Shown here piece by piece: positions 6,480 to 13,815 of a stretch of DNA of 15,906 nt. Position numbers and translations under genes: made by a program. This stretch comes from an uncultured Eubacterium sp. (GTDB lineage Bacteria > Bacillota > Clostridia > Oscillospirales > Acutalibacteraceae): positions 1,209 to 17,114 of the forward strand of contig CAJTMQ010000032.1 of the NCBI GenBank assembly GCA_910577215.1, in the 5' to 3' direction. The notes beneath the pieces were generated by a model that was not told where the DNA came from, made no database searches, and saw only the letters and a list, made by a program, of their open reading frames with translations. Positions within the stretch are counted from its first letter, which is position 1. Each line of letters starts with the position of its first letter.

Positions 6480-7760
6480 ATGGCTGATTTTTTAAAAATA
6501 AATGCAGCAAACGGAATTGATATTGTTTCGGTTCCTGCATCACAGTTCAAAACCAATGAAATTTCATTGTCGCTTGCTATGCCGCTTTCAAAGGAAACGG
6601 CATCGGTCAATGCAATTATACCAATGCTTCTATGCAGAAGCTCAAAGAATTATCCTGATTTAACGGCGCTTAATACAAAGCTTGCTTCACTTTACGGCGC
6701 TGTTCTTGAGCCGTCTGTGTTAAAGTTAGGGGAAACACAGCTTTTGAAATTCGGTATCACCTGCGTTGATGACCGCTTTTCATTTGATGGTGAAAAAATA
6801 TCAAAGGAATGTGCAGAGCTTCTTCTTTCAATCCTTTTTGAGCCGAAGCTTAATGAAAACGGTATGTTTTTAAAAGAAGACATTGAACGTGAGAAAAGAA
6901 TTTTAACTGAGAAAATTGAAAGTGAAGAAAATGAAAAACGCACATATGTGCTTCGTAAGGCAGAAGAGGTTATGTTTGAGGGTGAGCCTTATGCAGTTAA
7001 CCGCTATGGCACAAAGGCAGATGTTGCGGCTATAGACGAAAGCAGTGTGTTTGCTGCGTGGAAGAATATGCTTAAAACGGCAAAGGTGCTGTTAACTGTT
7101 GTGGGCAGTGCAGATGTAACTGAAATTTCTCAAATGCTGGGTGGCTGCTTTGCCGAAATTGAGCGTGAATATTTACCGCTTCCGGAAGCAGTGTTTAAGC
7201 CCGATGTGCAAAAGGTTAAAGAGGTTACCGAAAGAATTGATGTTAAGCAGGGAAAGCTGATTCTAGGCTTCAGGGTTAATTTAAAGCCTGATGATGAACT
7301 TACGCCTGCAATGCGTTCATTTGCGGATGTTTTCGGCGGCGGACCTTATTCAAGACTTTTCACCAAGGTGCGAGAGGAAATGAGCCTCTGCTATTACTGT
7401 TCAGCAAGATATAACCGCCAGAAAAGCTTTATTATTGTACAGTGCGGCTGTGAGGAAGAAAATATGGAAAAGGCTGTTTCACAGATATTGAGGCAGCTTG
7501 ATGAAATTAAAAACGGCAATTTTGATTATGAGTTCAAATCTTCAAAAATCAGCTTAACCGATGCAATCAATTCTGTTTATGATGCACCCGAATCACTTGA
7601 AAACTGGTATCTTTCCCAGATTACGGACAGTGAATTTAAAGCTCCCGGCGAAAGTGCAGCACGCAACAATGCCGTTACTAAGGAGCAGATTATTGAGTGT
7701 GCAGACCTTGTTACGCTTGATACGATTTACAGACTTGTTTCAACAGGGGAGGGTGAATAA
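6480..7760 (+). CDS. ymfF: M16-family peptidase-like protein lacking the zinc motif (YmfF-like)
   Basis: This 426-residue protein has two M16 (pitrilysin/MPP) halves but no HxxEH zinc motif; the corresponding place, around residues 48-53, reads MLLCRS. The C-terminal half keeps the substrate-binding Arg...Tyr signature GGPYSRLFTKVREEMSLCYY. It matches the layout of B. subtilis YmfF, encoded directly before the zinc-bearing YmfH, as here. In two-subunit M16B enzymes one chain supplies the zinc site and the other the Arg/Tyr pair, so this is probably the non-catalytic partner of the next gene's product. There is no signal peptide, so it is expected in the cytoplasm. A strong GGAGG ribosome site precedes the ATG, and the next gene starts two bases after the stop. 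Confidence 0.88.
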   Translation: MADFLKINAANGIDIVSVPASQFKTNEISLSLAMPLSKETASVNAIIPMLLCRSSKNYPDLTALNTKLASLYGAVLEPSVLKLGETQLLKFGITCVDDRFSFDGEKISKECAELLLSILFEPKLNENGMFLKEDIEREKRILTEKIESEENEKRTYVLRKAEEVMFEGEPYAVNRYGTKADVAAIDESSVFAAWKNMLKTAKVLLTVVGSADVTEISQMLGGCFAEIEREYLPLPEAVFKPDVQKVKEVTERIDVKQGKLILGFRVNLKPDDELTPAMRSFADVFGGGPYSRLFTKVREEMSLCYYCSARYNRQKSFIIVQCGCEEENMEKAVSQILRQLDEIKNGNFDYEFKSSKISLTDAINSVYDAPESLENWYLSQITDSEFKAPGESAARNNAVTKEQIIECADLVTLDTIYRLVSTGEGE

Positions 7761-7762
7761 AT

Positions 7763-9034
7763 ATGAAAGAAATTAAATCAGAAGTTCTTCAGGAAAAATA
7801 TTTTGAGATAGACCATAAGTCCGGACTTAAAATATTTGTTATGCCTAAGGAAAATTACAAATCCACCTATGCAATTTTCGGCACAAAATACGGTTCAATT
7901 GATAACCGCTTCAAAAGAAGTGACAGTGATGAATACACAGTTGTACCCGAGGGAATTGCTCACTTTTTGGAGCACAAGCTTTTTGAAAGTGAAGAACTGG
8001 ATGCCTTTACACGCTATGCAGAAACAGGTGCTTCTGCAAATGCTTACACCTCGTTTGATAAAACCTGCTATCTTTTTCAGTGCAGCGACAGATTTGAGGA
8101 CAGCCTTAAAATTCTGCTTGATTTCGTTACACACCCTTATTTCACCAAGGAAACAGTTGAAAAGGAACAGGGAATCATCGGTCAGGAAATCACAATGTAT
8201 TACGATGTTGCAGGCTGGATGAGCACCTTTAATCTTTTAAGATGCCTTTATAAAAATCACCCTGTAAGAATTGATATTGCAGGCACTGTTCAGTCCATAT
8301 CAGAGATTACAGACAAGCTGTTGTACGATTGTTATAATACGTTCTATAATCTTAACAATATGGCACTTGTTGTTGTAGGGAATGCTGATGCTGACCGTGT
8401 TGTTGCTCTTTGTGATGAGTACCTTGAAAAGGCAGAGGGTGTAACGGTTGAACGTGCATTTGAGGAAGAGCCAAGGGAAATTGTTAAGCCTTATGATGAA
8501 TATAATCTTGCAATGAGTATGCCTGTATTTTCATTTGGTTACAAGGAAAAATGCGAAACACCAACCCGTTCTCACAGAGAGGTTATTGAAACTGCAATTC
8601 TTCTTGAAATTCTTGCAGGCGAATCTTCTTCTCTTTACAGTAAGTTATTTCAGCAAGGGCTTATCAATTCAAGCTTTTCAAAGGAATACTTTATAGGCTA
8701 TGGTTATGAGGCTGTTATATTTGACGGTGAAAGCTCCAATCCTGAGGCTGTTGCAGAGGCTGTAAAGGAAGAGGTTGCAAGGCTGAAAAAAGAAGGCATA
8801 GACGATAATCTTTTTGAAACTGTACGCAGAAATCTTTACGGCAAGGAGATTATGGAATATAATGATATAGACGGTGTTGCAAATGCAATTATCGGCAGCT
8901 ACTTTGCAGGCTATGAAATATTTGAAACGATGGATATTTATAAAGCTGTAACGAAAGAGGATATTGAAAACCGCCTTGCTGATATGATGCAGGAGGAGTA
9001 CAGTGCGCTTTCGGTGGTTAAAGCCAAGGATTAA
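7763..9034 (+). CDS. ymfH: M16-family zinc peptidase, catalytic partner (YmfH-like)
   Basis: This 423-residue protein carries the inverted zinc motif HFLEH at 67-71, with Glu70 as the catalytic base, and the downstream ligand Glu142 in GIIGQEI, after the usual spacing. The N-terminal M16 half is well preserved (GASANAYTSFDKTCYLFQC). The C-terminal half lacks the Arg/Tyr substrate signature that the neighbouring YmfF-like protein has, so the two look complementary. Relatives degrade peptides or process small substrates; the natural substrate of YmfF/YmfH is not known to me. A purine-rich ribosome site (GGGGAGGG) lies within the end of the previous gene. lgt follows after 21 bases. Confidence 0.92.
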   Translation: MKEIKSEVLQEKYFEIDHKSGLKIFVMPKENYKSTYAIFGTKYGSIDNRFKRSDSDEYTVVPEGIAHFLEHKLFESEELDAFTRYAETGASANAYTSFDKTCYLFQCSDRFEDSLKILLDFVTHPYFTKETVEKEQGIIGQEITMYYDVAGWMSTFNLLRCLYKNHPVRIDIAGTVQSISEITDKLLYDCYNTFYNLNNMALVVVGNADADRVVALCDEYLEKAEGVTVERAFEEEPREIVKPYDEYNLAMSMPVFSFGYKEKCETPTRSHREVIETAILLEILAGESSSLYSKLFQQGLINSSFSKEYFIGYGYEAVIFDGESSNPEAVAEAVKEEVARLKKEGIDDNLFETVRRNLYGKEIMEYNDIDGVANAIIGSYFAGYEIFETMDIYKAVTKEDIENRLADMMQEEYSALSVVKAKD

Positions 9035-9055
9035 ACCTTATGGGAGAACTTTAAA

Positions 9056-10066
9056 ATGAGTGATTTTACAAGAGTGTATTTTGACGGATTGGGAATAGAT
9101 TTTGATTTGCCCTCCGTTGCATTTTCAATAGGCACCTATGAGGTTCATTGGTATGGAATTGTAATTGCCTTTGGTTTTGCCCTTGCCGTGCTTTACGGCG
9201 GCAGAATGGCATATAAATGGAAAATGAGCCTTGATGGAATGACGGATGTTCTTCTTTGGGGAACGGTTTTCGGAATTATTTTTGCAAGAGCATATTATGT
9301 TTTCTTTCAGTGGGACTATTATTCGCTTCATCCCGGTGAGATTATTGCAATCTGGAACGGCGGTATTGCAATATACGGCGGAATTATCGGAGCAATAATC
9401 GGTGCGGCAATAGGCTGCAAGGCAGGCAAAATCAATTTTCAGAATCTGCTTGACTTAGGTGCCCTCGGTCTGCTTATAGGTCAGGGCATCGGCAGATGGG
9501 GAAATTTCTTTAATCAGGAAGCATTCGGCACAAATACGGAAACGGCACTTTTTCGTATGTGGTCTGCAAAAATCCGTGATACCCTTTCGGCAGATCAGGC
9601 AGATTTGCTTGCAAAGGGTATAGAGGTTAACCCCGAACAGGCTGTTCACCCCACATTTCTTTATGAGAGTGTGTGGTGCCTGCTTGTGTTCGCAATGCTT
9701 CATATAATTGTTACGAAGCACCGCAAATTCAAGGGTGAAGTATTTTTACTTTACGGCATTTTCTATGGCTTAGAGCGTATGATTGTAGAGGGTATGAGAA
9801 CAGACAGCCTCTACATAGCAAACACAACAATTCGTGTGAGTCAGCTTCTGTCTGCCGTTATAGTGGTTGTATTCGCCGTTTGGCTTATTACTATGTTTGT
9901 TAAACTGAAAAAGGGTACGCTTTCAAGAAAATATCTTATTAATCCGCCGCCTGTTCCTTTTGTATTGCAGCAGGCACCTGTTGATGTTTCCTATGTTTAT
10001 GCAAGCGGAAAGTCAACAGCTTCTGAAACGGATTTCTTTAAGGTTAATATAAAGGAGGAAAACTAA
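9056..10066 (+). CDS. lgt: Prolipoprotein diacylglyceryl transferase
   Basis: Lgt transfers diacylglyceryl from phosphatidylglycerol to the lipobox cysteine of prelipoproteins, the first step of lipoprotein maturation, in the plasma membrane. The Lgt signature GQGIGRWGNFFNQEAFG lies at 142-158 with Arg147, Asn150 and Glu155. HWYG is at 31-34, HPTFLYES at 198-205, and ERMIVEGMRTDS supplies the later Arg. Seven hydrophobic segments are readable. The residue equivalent to E. coli His103 is Tyr107 (AIYGGIIG), which I recall as a common form in Gram-positives. At 336 residues it is longer than the usual 260-290 because of a hydrophilic C-terminal tail of about 50 residues that begins after the last membrane segment. 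GGGAG precedes the ATG. Confidence 0.96.
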   Translation: MSDFTRVYFDGLGIDFDLPSVAFSIGTYEVHWYGIVIAFGFALAVLYGGRMAYKWKMSLDGMTDVLLWGTVFGIIFARAYYVFFQWDYYSLHPGEIIAIWNGGIAIYGGIIGAIIGAAIGCKAGKINFQNLLDLGALGLLIGQGIGRWGNFFNQEAFGTNTETALFRMWSAKIRDTLSADQADLLAKGIEVNPEQAVHPTFLYESVWCLLVFAMLHIIVTKHRKFKGEVFLLYGIFYGLERMIVEGMRTDSLYIANTTIRVSQLLSAVIVVVFAVWLITMFVKLKKGTLSRKYLINPPPVPFVLQQAPVDVSYVYASGKSTASETDFFKVNIKEEN

Positions 10067-10067
10067 A

Positions 10068-10922
10068 ATGGCAATTATTGACGGAAAAGCAGTAGCAAAA
10101 TCAGTTCGTGAAAGAGTTGCAGGTGAAACTGCAGAACTTAAGAAAAAGGGTGTTACACCGGGTTTGGCAGTAATTATTGTTGGGGAAGACCCTGCATCTC
10201 AGGTTTATGTAAGAAATAAGGAAAAAGCCTGTGAAGAGGTTGGCTTTTTCAGCGAAAAGTTTGCACTTCCCGAAAGCACAACGCAGGAGGAGCTTAATGC
10301 ACTTGTTAAAGAGCTTAATGAGCGTGATGATATAAACGGCATTTTGTGCCAGCTTCCGCTTCCGAAGCACCTTGATGATAAAGAGGTAATTAATCTTATT
10401 AATCCAATTAAGGATGTGGATGCTTTTCACCCTGTAAATGTTGGTGCAATCATGATTGGTGATTATAATTTCCTTCCGTGCACCCCTGCAGGTGTTATGG
10501 AGCTTATTCATTCAACAGGTGTTGATGTATGCGGCAAAAAGGCAGTGGTTATCGGCAGAAGCAATATCGTAGGCAAGCCAATGGCAATGCTTCTTCTTCA
10601 CGAAAATGCAACCGTTGAAATCACACATTCAAGAACGCAGAATCTGGCTGAAGTAACGGCAGGTGCGGATATTCTTGTTGCCGCTATCGGCAAGGCAAAA
10701 TTTGTTACTGCCGATATGGTTAAAGAGGGTGCAGTTGTTATTGATGTCGGAATGAACAGAGATGAAAACGGCAAGCTTTGCGGAGATGTTGATTTTGAAG
10801 CAGTTACGGATAAGTGCTCCTATATAACGCCTGTTCCCGGCGGAGTAGGACCAATGACAATTTCAATGCTTATGCAGAACACTCTCACCGCCGCTAAAAT
10901 CCAGAACTCAATTACAGATTAA
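10068..10922 (+). CDS. folD: FolD, methylenetetrahydrofolate dehydrogenase / methenyl-THF cyclohydrolase
   Basis: FolD interconverts 5,10-methylene- and 10-formyl-tetrahydrofolate with NADP, supplying one-carbon units for purines and formyl-methionine. Catalytic residues are in place: Tyr47 and Lys51 in YVRNKEKACEEVGF, Gln95 in GILCQLPLP and Asp118 in KDVDAFHPVN. The nucleotide-binding loop GRSNIVGKP is at 163-171, and the C-terminal PVPGGVGPMT signature is complete. The length of 284 residues is normal. The ATG lies one base after the lgt stop and follows a strong AAAGGAGG site. The gene ends in TAATG, sharing one base with the start of the phosphotransferase gene, so the two are translationally coupled. 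Confidence 0.97.
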   Translation: MAIIDGKAVAKSVRERVAGETAELKKKGVTPGLAVIIVGEDPASQVYVRNKEKACEEVGFFSEKFALPESTTQEELNALVKELNERDDINGILCQLPLPKHLDDKEVINLINPIKDVDAFHPVNVGAIMIGDYNFLPCTPAGVMELIHSTGVDVCGKKAVVIGRSNIVGKPMAMLLLHENATVEITHSRTQNLAEVTAGADILVAAIGKAKFVTADMVKEGAVVIDVGMNRDENGKLCGDVDFEAVTDKCSYITPVPGGVGPMTISMLMQNTLTAAKIQNSITD

Positions 10923-11923
10923 TGAAAACAGCGGATTATCAGAAGTTTTTCAAAGAAATATGTGATAAACTCCGTTTAGGAATGCTGAAGAGTAAAGCAA
11001 AAAGAGTTTCAGGCGGATATATGCATAAAATGTACCGCATAAAAACAAGCAGCGGTGATTATGCAGTAAAGCTGCTTAACCCGGTCATTATGCAGCGTTT
11101 GGATGTGTTTGATAATTATAAATTAGCGGAAGAATTGGAAAATAAGCTGCAGGCTGCAGATATTTCGATTGTTCCTGCACTGGAATTTGACGGAAGAAAA
11201 ATGCAGTGCTTTGAAAATCAGTATTTTTATGTTTTCAATTGGATAAACGGAAAAGCACTGACTCAAAGAAAAATTAAAGCAGAGCATTGTGAAAAGATTG
11301 GCAGAATTCTGGCAAAAATACATAAGATTGCTTGTTCGAAAAAAGCAGATGTAAAAGAAGCGGAGAAAATTGATTGGGACTTTTATATTGAAAAGGCTAA
11401 GCAAGAATGCCCTGAAATTGTAACGCTTTTGACTGATAATAGGGAATTGTTATATAAAAGTATGAACAATGGTAATGCTGCTTTAAAACGAATTCCGAAT
11501 ATTACCTGTGTTTCAAATGGCGATATGGACAGTAAAAATGTTTTGTGGGTTGATAATGAACCTCTTATTATTGATTTGGAATGTTTGAATTACGGTAATC
11601 CGTTTACTGAGCTTTTTCAGCTTTCTCTTTGCTGGTGCGGATATGAGCACTGCAAAATAAATTATAATTTGCTTAAGGTTTTTATTTGTTCTTATATACA
11701 GGAATATGGTTCGTTCTATGCGAAGTGGGAAGATTTATATTACAGTAATATTGCCAGGCATGAATGGCTTGAATATAATATCAAACGGGCACTGCGGATA
11801 GAATGTAATGATGATGATGAATGCCGACTAGGTATTGAACAGGTTAAGGAAACAATGAAACATATAGTCTATTATGAAGATATAAAGGATGAGTTGTTGC
11901 CATTCCTTGAAAATATAAAATAA
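10922..11923 (+). CDS. APH/choline-kinase-like phosphotransferase
   Basis: This 333-residue protein has the aminoglycoside phosphotransferase (protein-kinase-like) fold. SGGYMHKMYRI at 30-40 and YAVKLLNP at 47-54 form the ATP-binding lobe, with Lys50. CVSNGDMDSKNVLW at 196-209 is the catalytic loop, with Asp201 and the metal ligand Asn206. IIDLE at 216-220 is the metal-binding Asp motif. The catalytic loop normally starts His-Gly-Asp or His-Arg-Asp; here the His is Asn199. The family phosphorylates small alcohols such as sugars, choline or antibiotics; the substrate is unknown, and nothing points to drug resistance. No ribosome site stands alone, since the ATG overlaps the folD stop. By eye the gene reads more AT-rich than folD, so it may be a later addition to the operon. 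Confidence 0.85.
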   Translation: MKTADYQKFFKEICDKLRLGMLKSKAKRVSGGYMHKMYRIKTSSGDYAVKLLNPVIMQRLDVFDNYKLAEELENKLQAADISIVPALEFDGRKMQCFENQYFYVFNWINGKALTQRKIKAEHCEKIGRILAKIHKIACSKKADVKEAEKIDWDFYIEKAKQECPEIVTLLTDNRELLYKSMNNGNAALKRIPNITCVSNGDMDSKNVLWVDNEPLIIDLECLNYGNPFTELFQLSLCWCGYEHCKINYNLLKVFICSYIQEYGSFYAKWEDLYYSNIARHEWLEYNIKRALRIECNDDDECRLGIEQVKETMKHIVYYEDIKDELLPFLENIK

Positions 11924-12064
11924 CTGTAACGAATGCTTATTTAGTGTATGGATAAATTAAAGTCAAGAAAACGATTAAGATTAATAGGCTATGACTATTC
12001 AAAAGATGGTGCTTATTTTATAACGATATGCACAAAAGACAGAAAATGTATATTATCAAATATT

Positions 12065-12090
12065 GTAGGGACCGATGACCACATCGGTCC
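12065..12090 (+). repeat. REP-like element 1 inside the RAYT gene
   Basis: GTAG at 12065-12068 is followed directly by a perfect 9-bp stem: GGACCGATG at 12069-12077, loop ACCA at 12078-12081, CATCGGTCC at 12082-12090. A GTAG tetranucleotide 5' of a palindrome is the hallmark of REP sequences recognised by RAYTs. Here it is read in frame as Val-Gly-Thr-Asp-Asp-His-Ile-Gly-Pro of the transposase. Confidence 0.7.
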
Positions 12091-12207
12091 GAAAGTGCAG
12101 CTAACGGAAATCGGTAAGCTTGTGCAAAAATACATATTGCAATTAATGGTATTGATAGTTTTGTTATAATGCCAAATCATATACATTTAATCATCATAAA
12201 ACAAAGC

Positions 12208-12233
12208 GGTGCGATGTGGTCATCGCACCCTAC
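12208..12233 (-). repeat. REP-like element 2 inside the RAYT gene, opposite orientation
   Basis: On the minus strand GTAG (12233-12230) is followed by the stem GGTGCGATG, the loop ACCA and CATCGCACC (ending at 12208). It matches element 1 at 22 of 26 positions. The four differences are two base-pair swaps that preserve pairing. In the transposase frame the element encodes part of Gly-Ala-Met-Trp-Ser-Ser-His-Pro-Thr. Confidence 0.7.
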
Positions 12234-12411
12234 AAATGTATCAGGTGATATACGTACTTTCAAAACTTTGGTTACAAAAGATATAGGGAAGAGTATTTGG
12301 CAGTCAAAATTTTATGACCATATCATTAGAGATGAATATGATTATATGGTTCATTTGCAGTATATTGATGAAAATCCTGCAAAATGGATAGAGGATAAAT
12401 ACTATAAATAA

Positions 12412-12440
12412 AAGCGGCACGATATTATCGTGCCGTTTTT
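12412..12440. terminator. Bidirectional intrinsic terminator between the RAYT and metallophosphoesterase genes
   Basis: CGGCACGAT at 12415-12423 and ATCGTGCCG at 12427-12435 form a 9-bp GC-rich stem with a 3-base loop. Flanking A and T bases extend it. TTTTT follows on the plus strand and CTTTTATTT follows on the minus strand. The two flanking genes converge on it, ending at 12411 and 12448. Confidence 0.88.
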
Positions 12441-12447
12441 GTTGTGA

Positions 12448-13815
12448 TCAATCCTCAAGGATTAATTCCGTGTTGTAATCGTCAATGTCATAATTTCCTG
12501 CGGAGTTTTTGAGAATGTCATAAAGCTGAACCTGAACACCGTCTGTGTTCTTAAGCTTAACCTTCTTTAAAATGAAATTAAAGCGTTTAAGCACACGCAG
12601 GAAAACATCACCCTTGGGTGTGCCCTCCTTAAAGGACTGATTTCCGCTGAATACCTGACGCACAAGCTCAACAATATAATCCTTGAGCAGCATTTTTCTG
12701 ATTGATTTATCGCACTTGACCCAAAGCAGTCTTGCAGTGCCGCCTACGGTCAGCTTATTCAGCAGCTTGCCGATTTTCTTGGAAATGGGGAAGAGCTTTG
12801 TTTTGTTTCCTGCTCCGAAACGGCTTAAAAGCCTTGCAGGGTTTGTTTTAAGATCCTCAAGCATATTAACAATCATATTGTCAAACATATCATCAAGATA
12901 CTTTGTGCAGCTTCTGCCGTTTGTATCCCATTCAAAATCAGGGCAGTTAATGGTTTCAATCTTAACCTTTTTACGGCTTTCAACAGTTACATAACGCATT
13001 ACGGACGGGCTTGCGATGATTGAGCCTGTGCATACATCATAAAATTTGTTGCCCTTTTCCGTTATCTTCTCATTGATGCTCTGGTTGTGCATATGGCCTG
13101 TGAAAACAAGGTGCACACCCTCATCGGCAAGCATTGTTGTAATTTCACCTGCATTCTTCTGAACGGCAGACGGAACAATTGAGAATATCGGCTGACCCGG
13201 AAGCATAGGGTAGTGGTTCATTGCAATCATCATCTGCCCGTCTTCCCGAGCCTTTTTGGTCTGTTCCTCAATCCATGCAAGCTGCTCGTCATCATATGTT
13301 TTAAAATCTCTGCAGTTGCCGTCATTGTTAAGGGCAAGCAGGCGGATACCGTCACTGAGCTGCGCAACATATGAAAGGTGCTTTTTATCTACCGCAATGG
13401 CATCCTTAAAGCCGAATTCATAATAAAGGTCAAAAAGCTCCTCTCTCTTGGCAGCTCTTGGTGCGTGTTTGCCGTTTTCATCAAAGCAGAAGGCCTCGTC
13501 ATCATCATTTTTGAAATCGTGATCTGCGGTGATAACAAAAATTCTTTTGCCGCTTTTTCTTAATTTCTTTAACAACTCAATAAATCCAAGGTGGCTTTCA
13601 TATTCACCGTTGAAGGATAAATCACCTGCAATAAGCACTGTATCCGTTAAATCTGTGTTATTAAGCCATTCAAATACTGCATTGTTTATTGCCTCGGTTT
13701 CGGCAAAGCATTTCTGCTCAAAACGCATAAATTCATCATATTCCTTGCCTCTTGCACCAAGAGAATTTTTAAAATAGTGGGTGTCCGTTAAAAGCAAAAA
13801 ATTGAAATTTTCCAT
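12448..13815 (-). CDS. Calcineurin-like metallophosphoesterase, large cytoplasmic type
   Basis: This 455-residue protein has the two-metal phosphoesterase motifs in its first 250 residues: DTH at 11-13, GDLSFNGE at 64-71, ADHD at 97-100, NHYP at 200-203 and GHMHNQ at 240-245. The third motif is normally GNHD; here Gly-Asn is replaced by Ala-Asp, so a metal-ligating Asn becomes Asp98. I recall a similar departure (ATHD) in related clostridial proteins, so this is probably a subfamily trait. The remaining 200 residues form a C-terminal region I cannot assign. No signal peptide is present. The substrate is unknown. The ATG overlaps the stop of the upstream glutaminase-like gene by one base (TAATG) and has an AAGGAG site inside that gene, so the two are translationally coupled. 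Confidence 0.88.
   Translation of the reverse strand: MENFNFLLLTDTHYFKNSLGARGKEYDEFMRFEQKCFAETEAINNAVFEWLNNTDLTDTVLIAGDLSFNGEYESHLGFIELLKKLRKSGKRIFVITADHDFKNDDDEAFCFDENGKHAPRAAKREELFDLYYEFGFKDAIAVDKKHLSYVAQLSDGIRLLALNNDGNCRDFKTYDDEQLAWIEEQTKKAREDGQMMIAMNHYPMLPGQPIFSIVPSAVQKNAGEITTMLADEGVHLVFTGHMHNQSINEKITEKGNKFYDVCTGSIIASPSVMRYVTVESRKKVKIETINCPDFEWDTNGRSCTKYLDDMFDNMIVNMLEDLKTNPARLLSRFGAGNKTKLFPISKKIGKLLNKLTVGGTARLLWVKCDKSIRKMLLKDYIVELVRQVFSGNQSFKEGTPKGDVFLRVLKRFNFILKKVKLKNTDGVQVQLYDILKNSAGNYDIDDYNTELILED

Larger units (their letters stand above)
11948..12411 (+). pseudogene. REP-associated tyrosine transposase (RAYT, Y1/IS200-like), one-base frameshift
   Basis: Two frames make one RAYT. The first (from ATG 11948) has the N-terminal motif RLIGYDYSKDGAYFITICTK. 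The second has the HUH metal motif MPNHIHLIII and the C-terminal block IWQSKFYDHIIRDEYDY, which probably contains the nucleophilic Tyr, followed by YIDENPAKW. Near 12139-12143 the code reads TTG CAA TTA; one extra A there gives TTG CAA ATT AAT GGT and links Tyr-Ile-Leu-Gln to Ile-Asn-Gly-Ile-Asp-Ser-Phe-Val-Ile-Met-Pro-Asn-His with normal family spacing. The repaired protein would be about 154 residues, the usual size, and no other damage is seen. No ribosome site precedes the ATG. RAYTs nick single-stranded DNA at GTAG-headed REP palindromes, and two such elements sit within this gene. Confidence 0.85.

Noticed and set aside
10101..10511. Long minus-strand open frame of 136 codons opposite folD
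   Set aside because: It is a shadow of folD, with Asn/Ile/Lys-rich composition, no ribosome site and no recognisable motif.
10845..10855. GTAGGACC in folD as a third REP head
   Set aside because: No palindrome follows it, and it encodes the conserved GGVGPMT motif.
13428..13434. GGTCAAA heptad resembling half of a CtsR operator
   Set aside because: It is a single half-site inside the metallophosphoesterase coding sequence, with no second GGTCAAA at the required distance.
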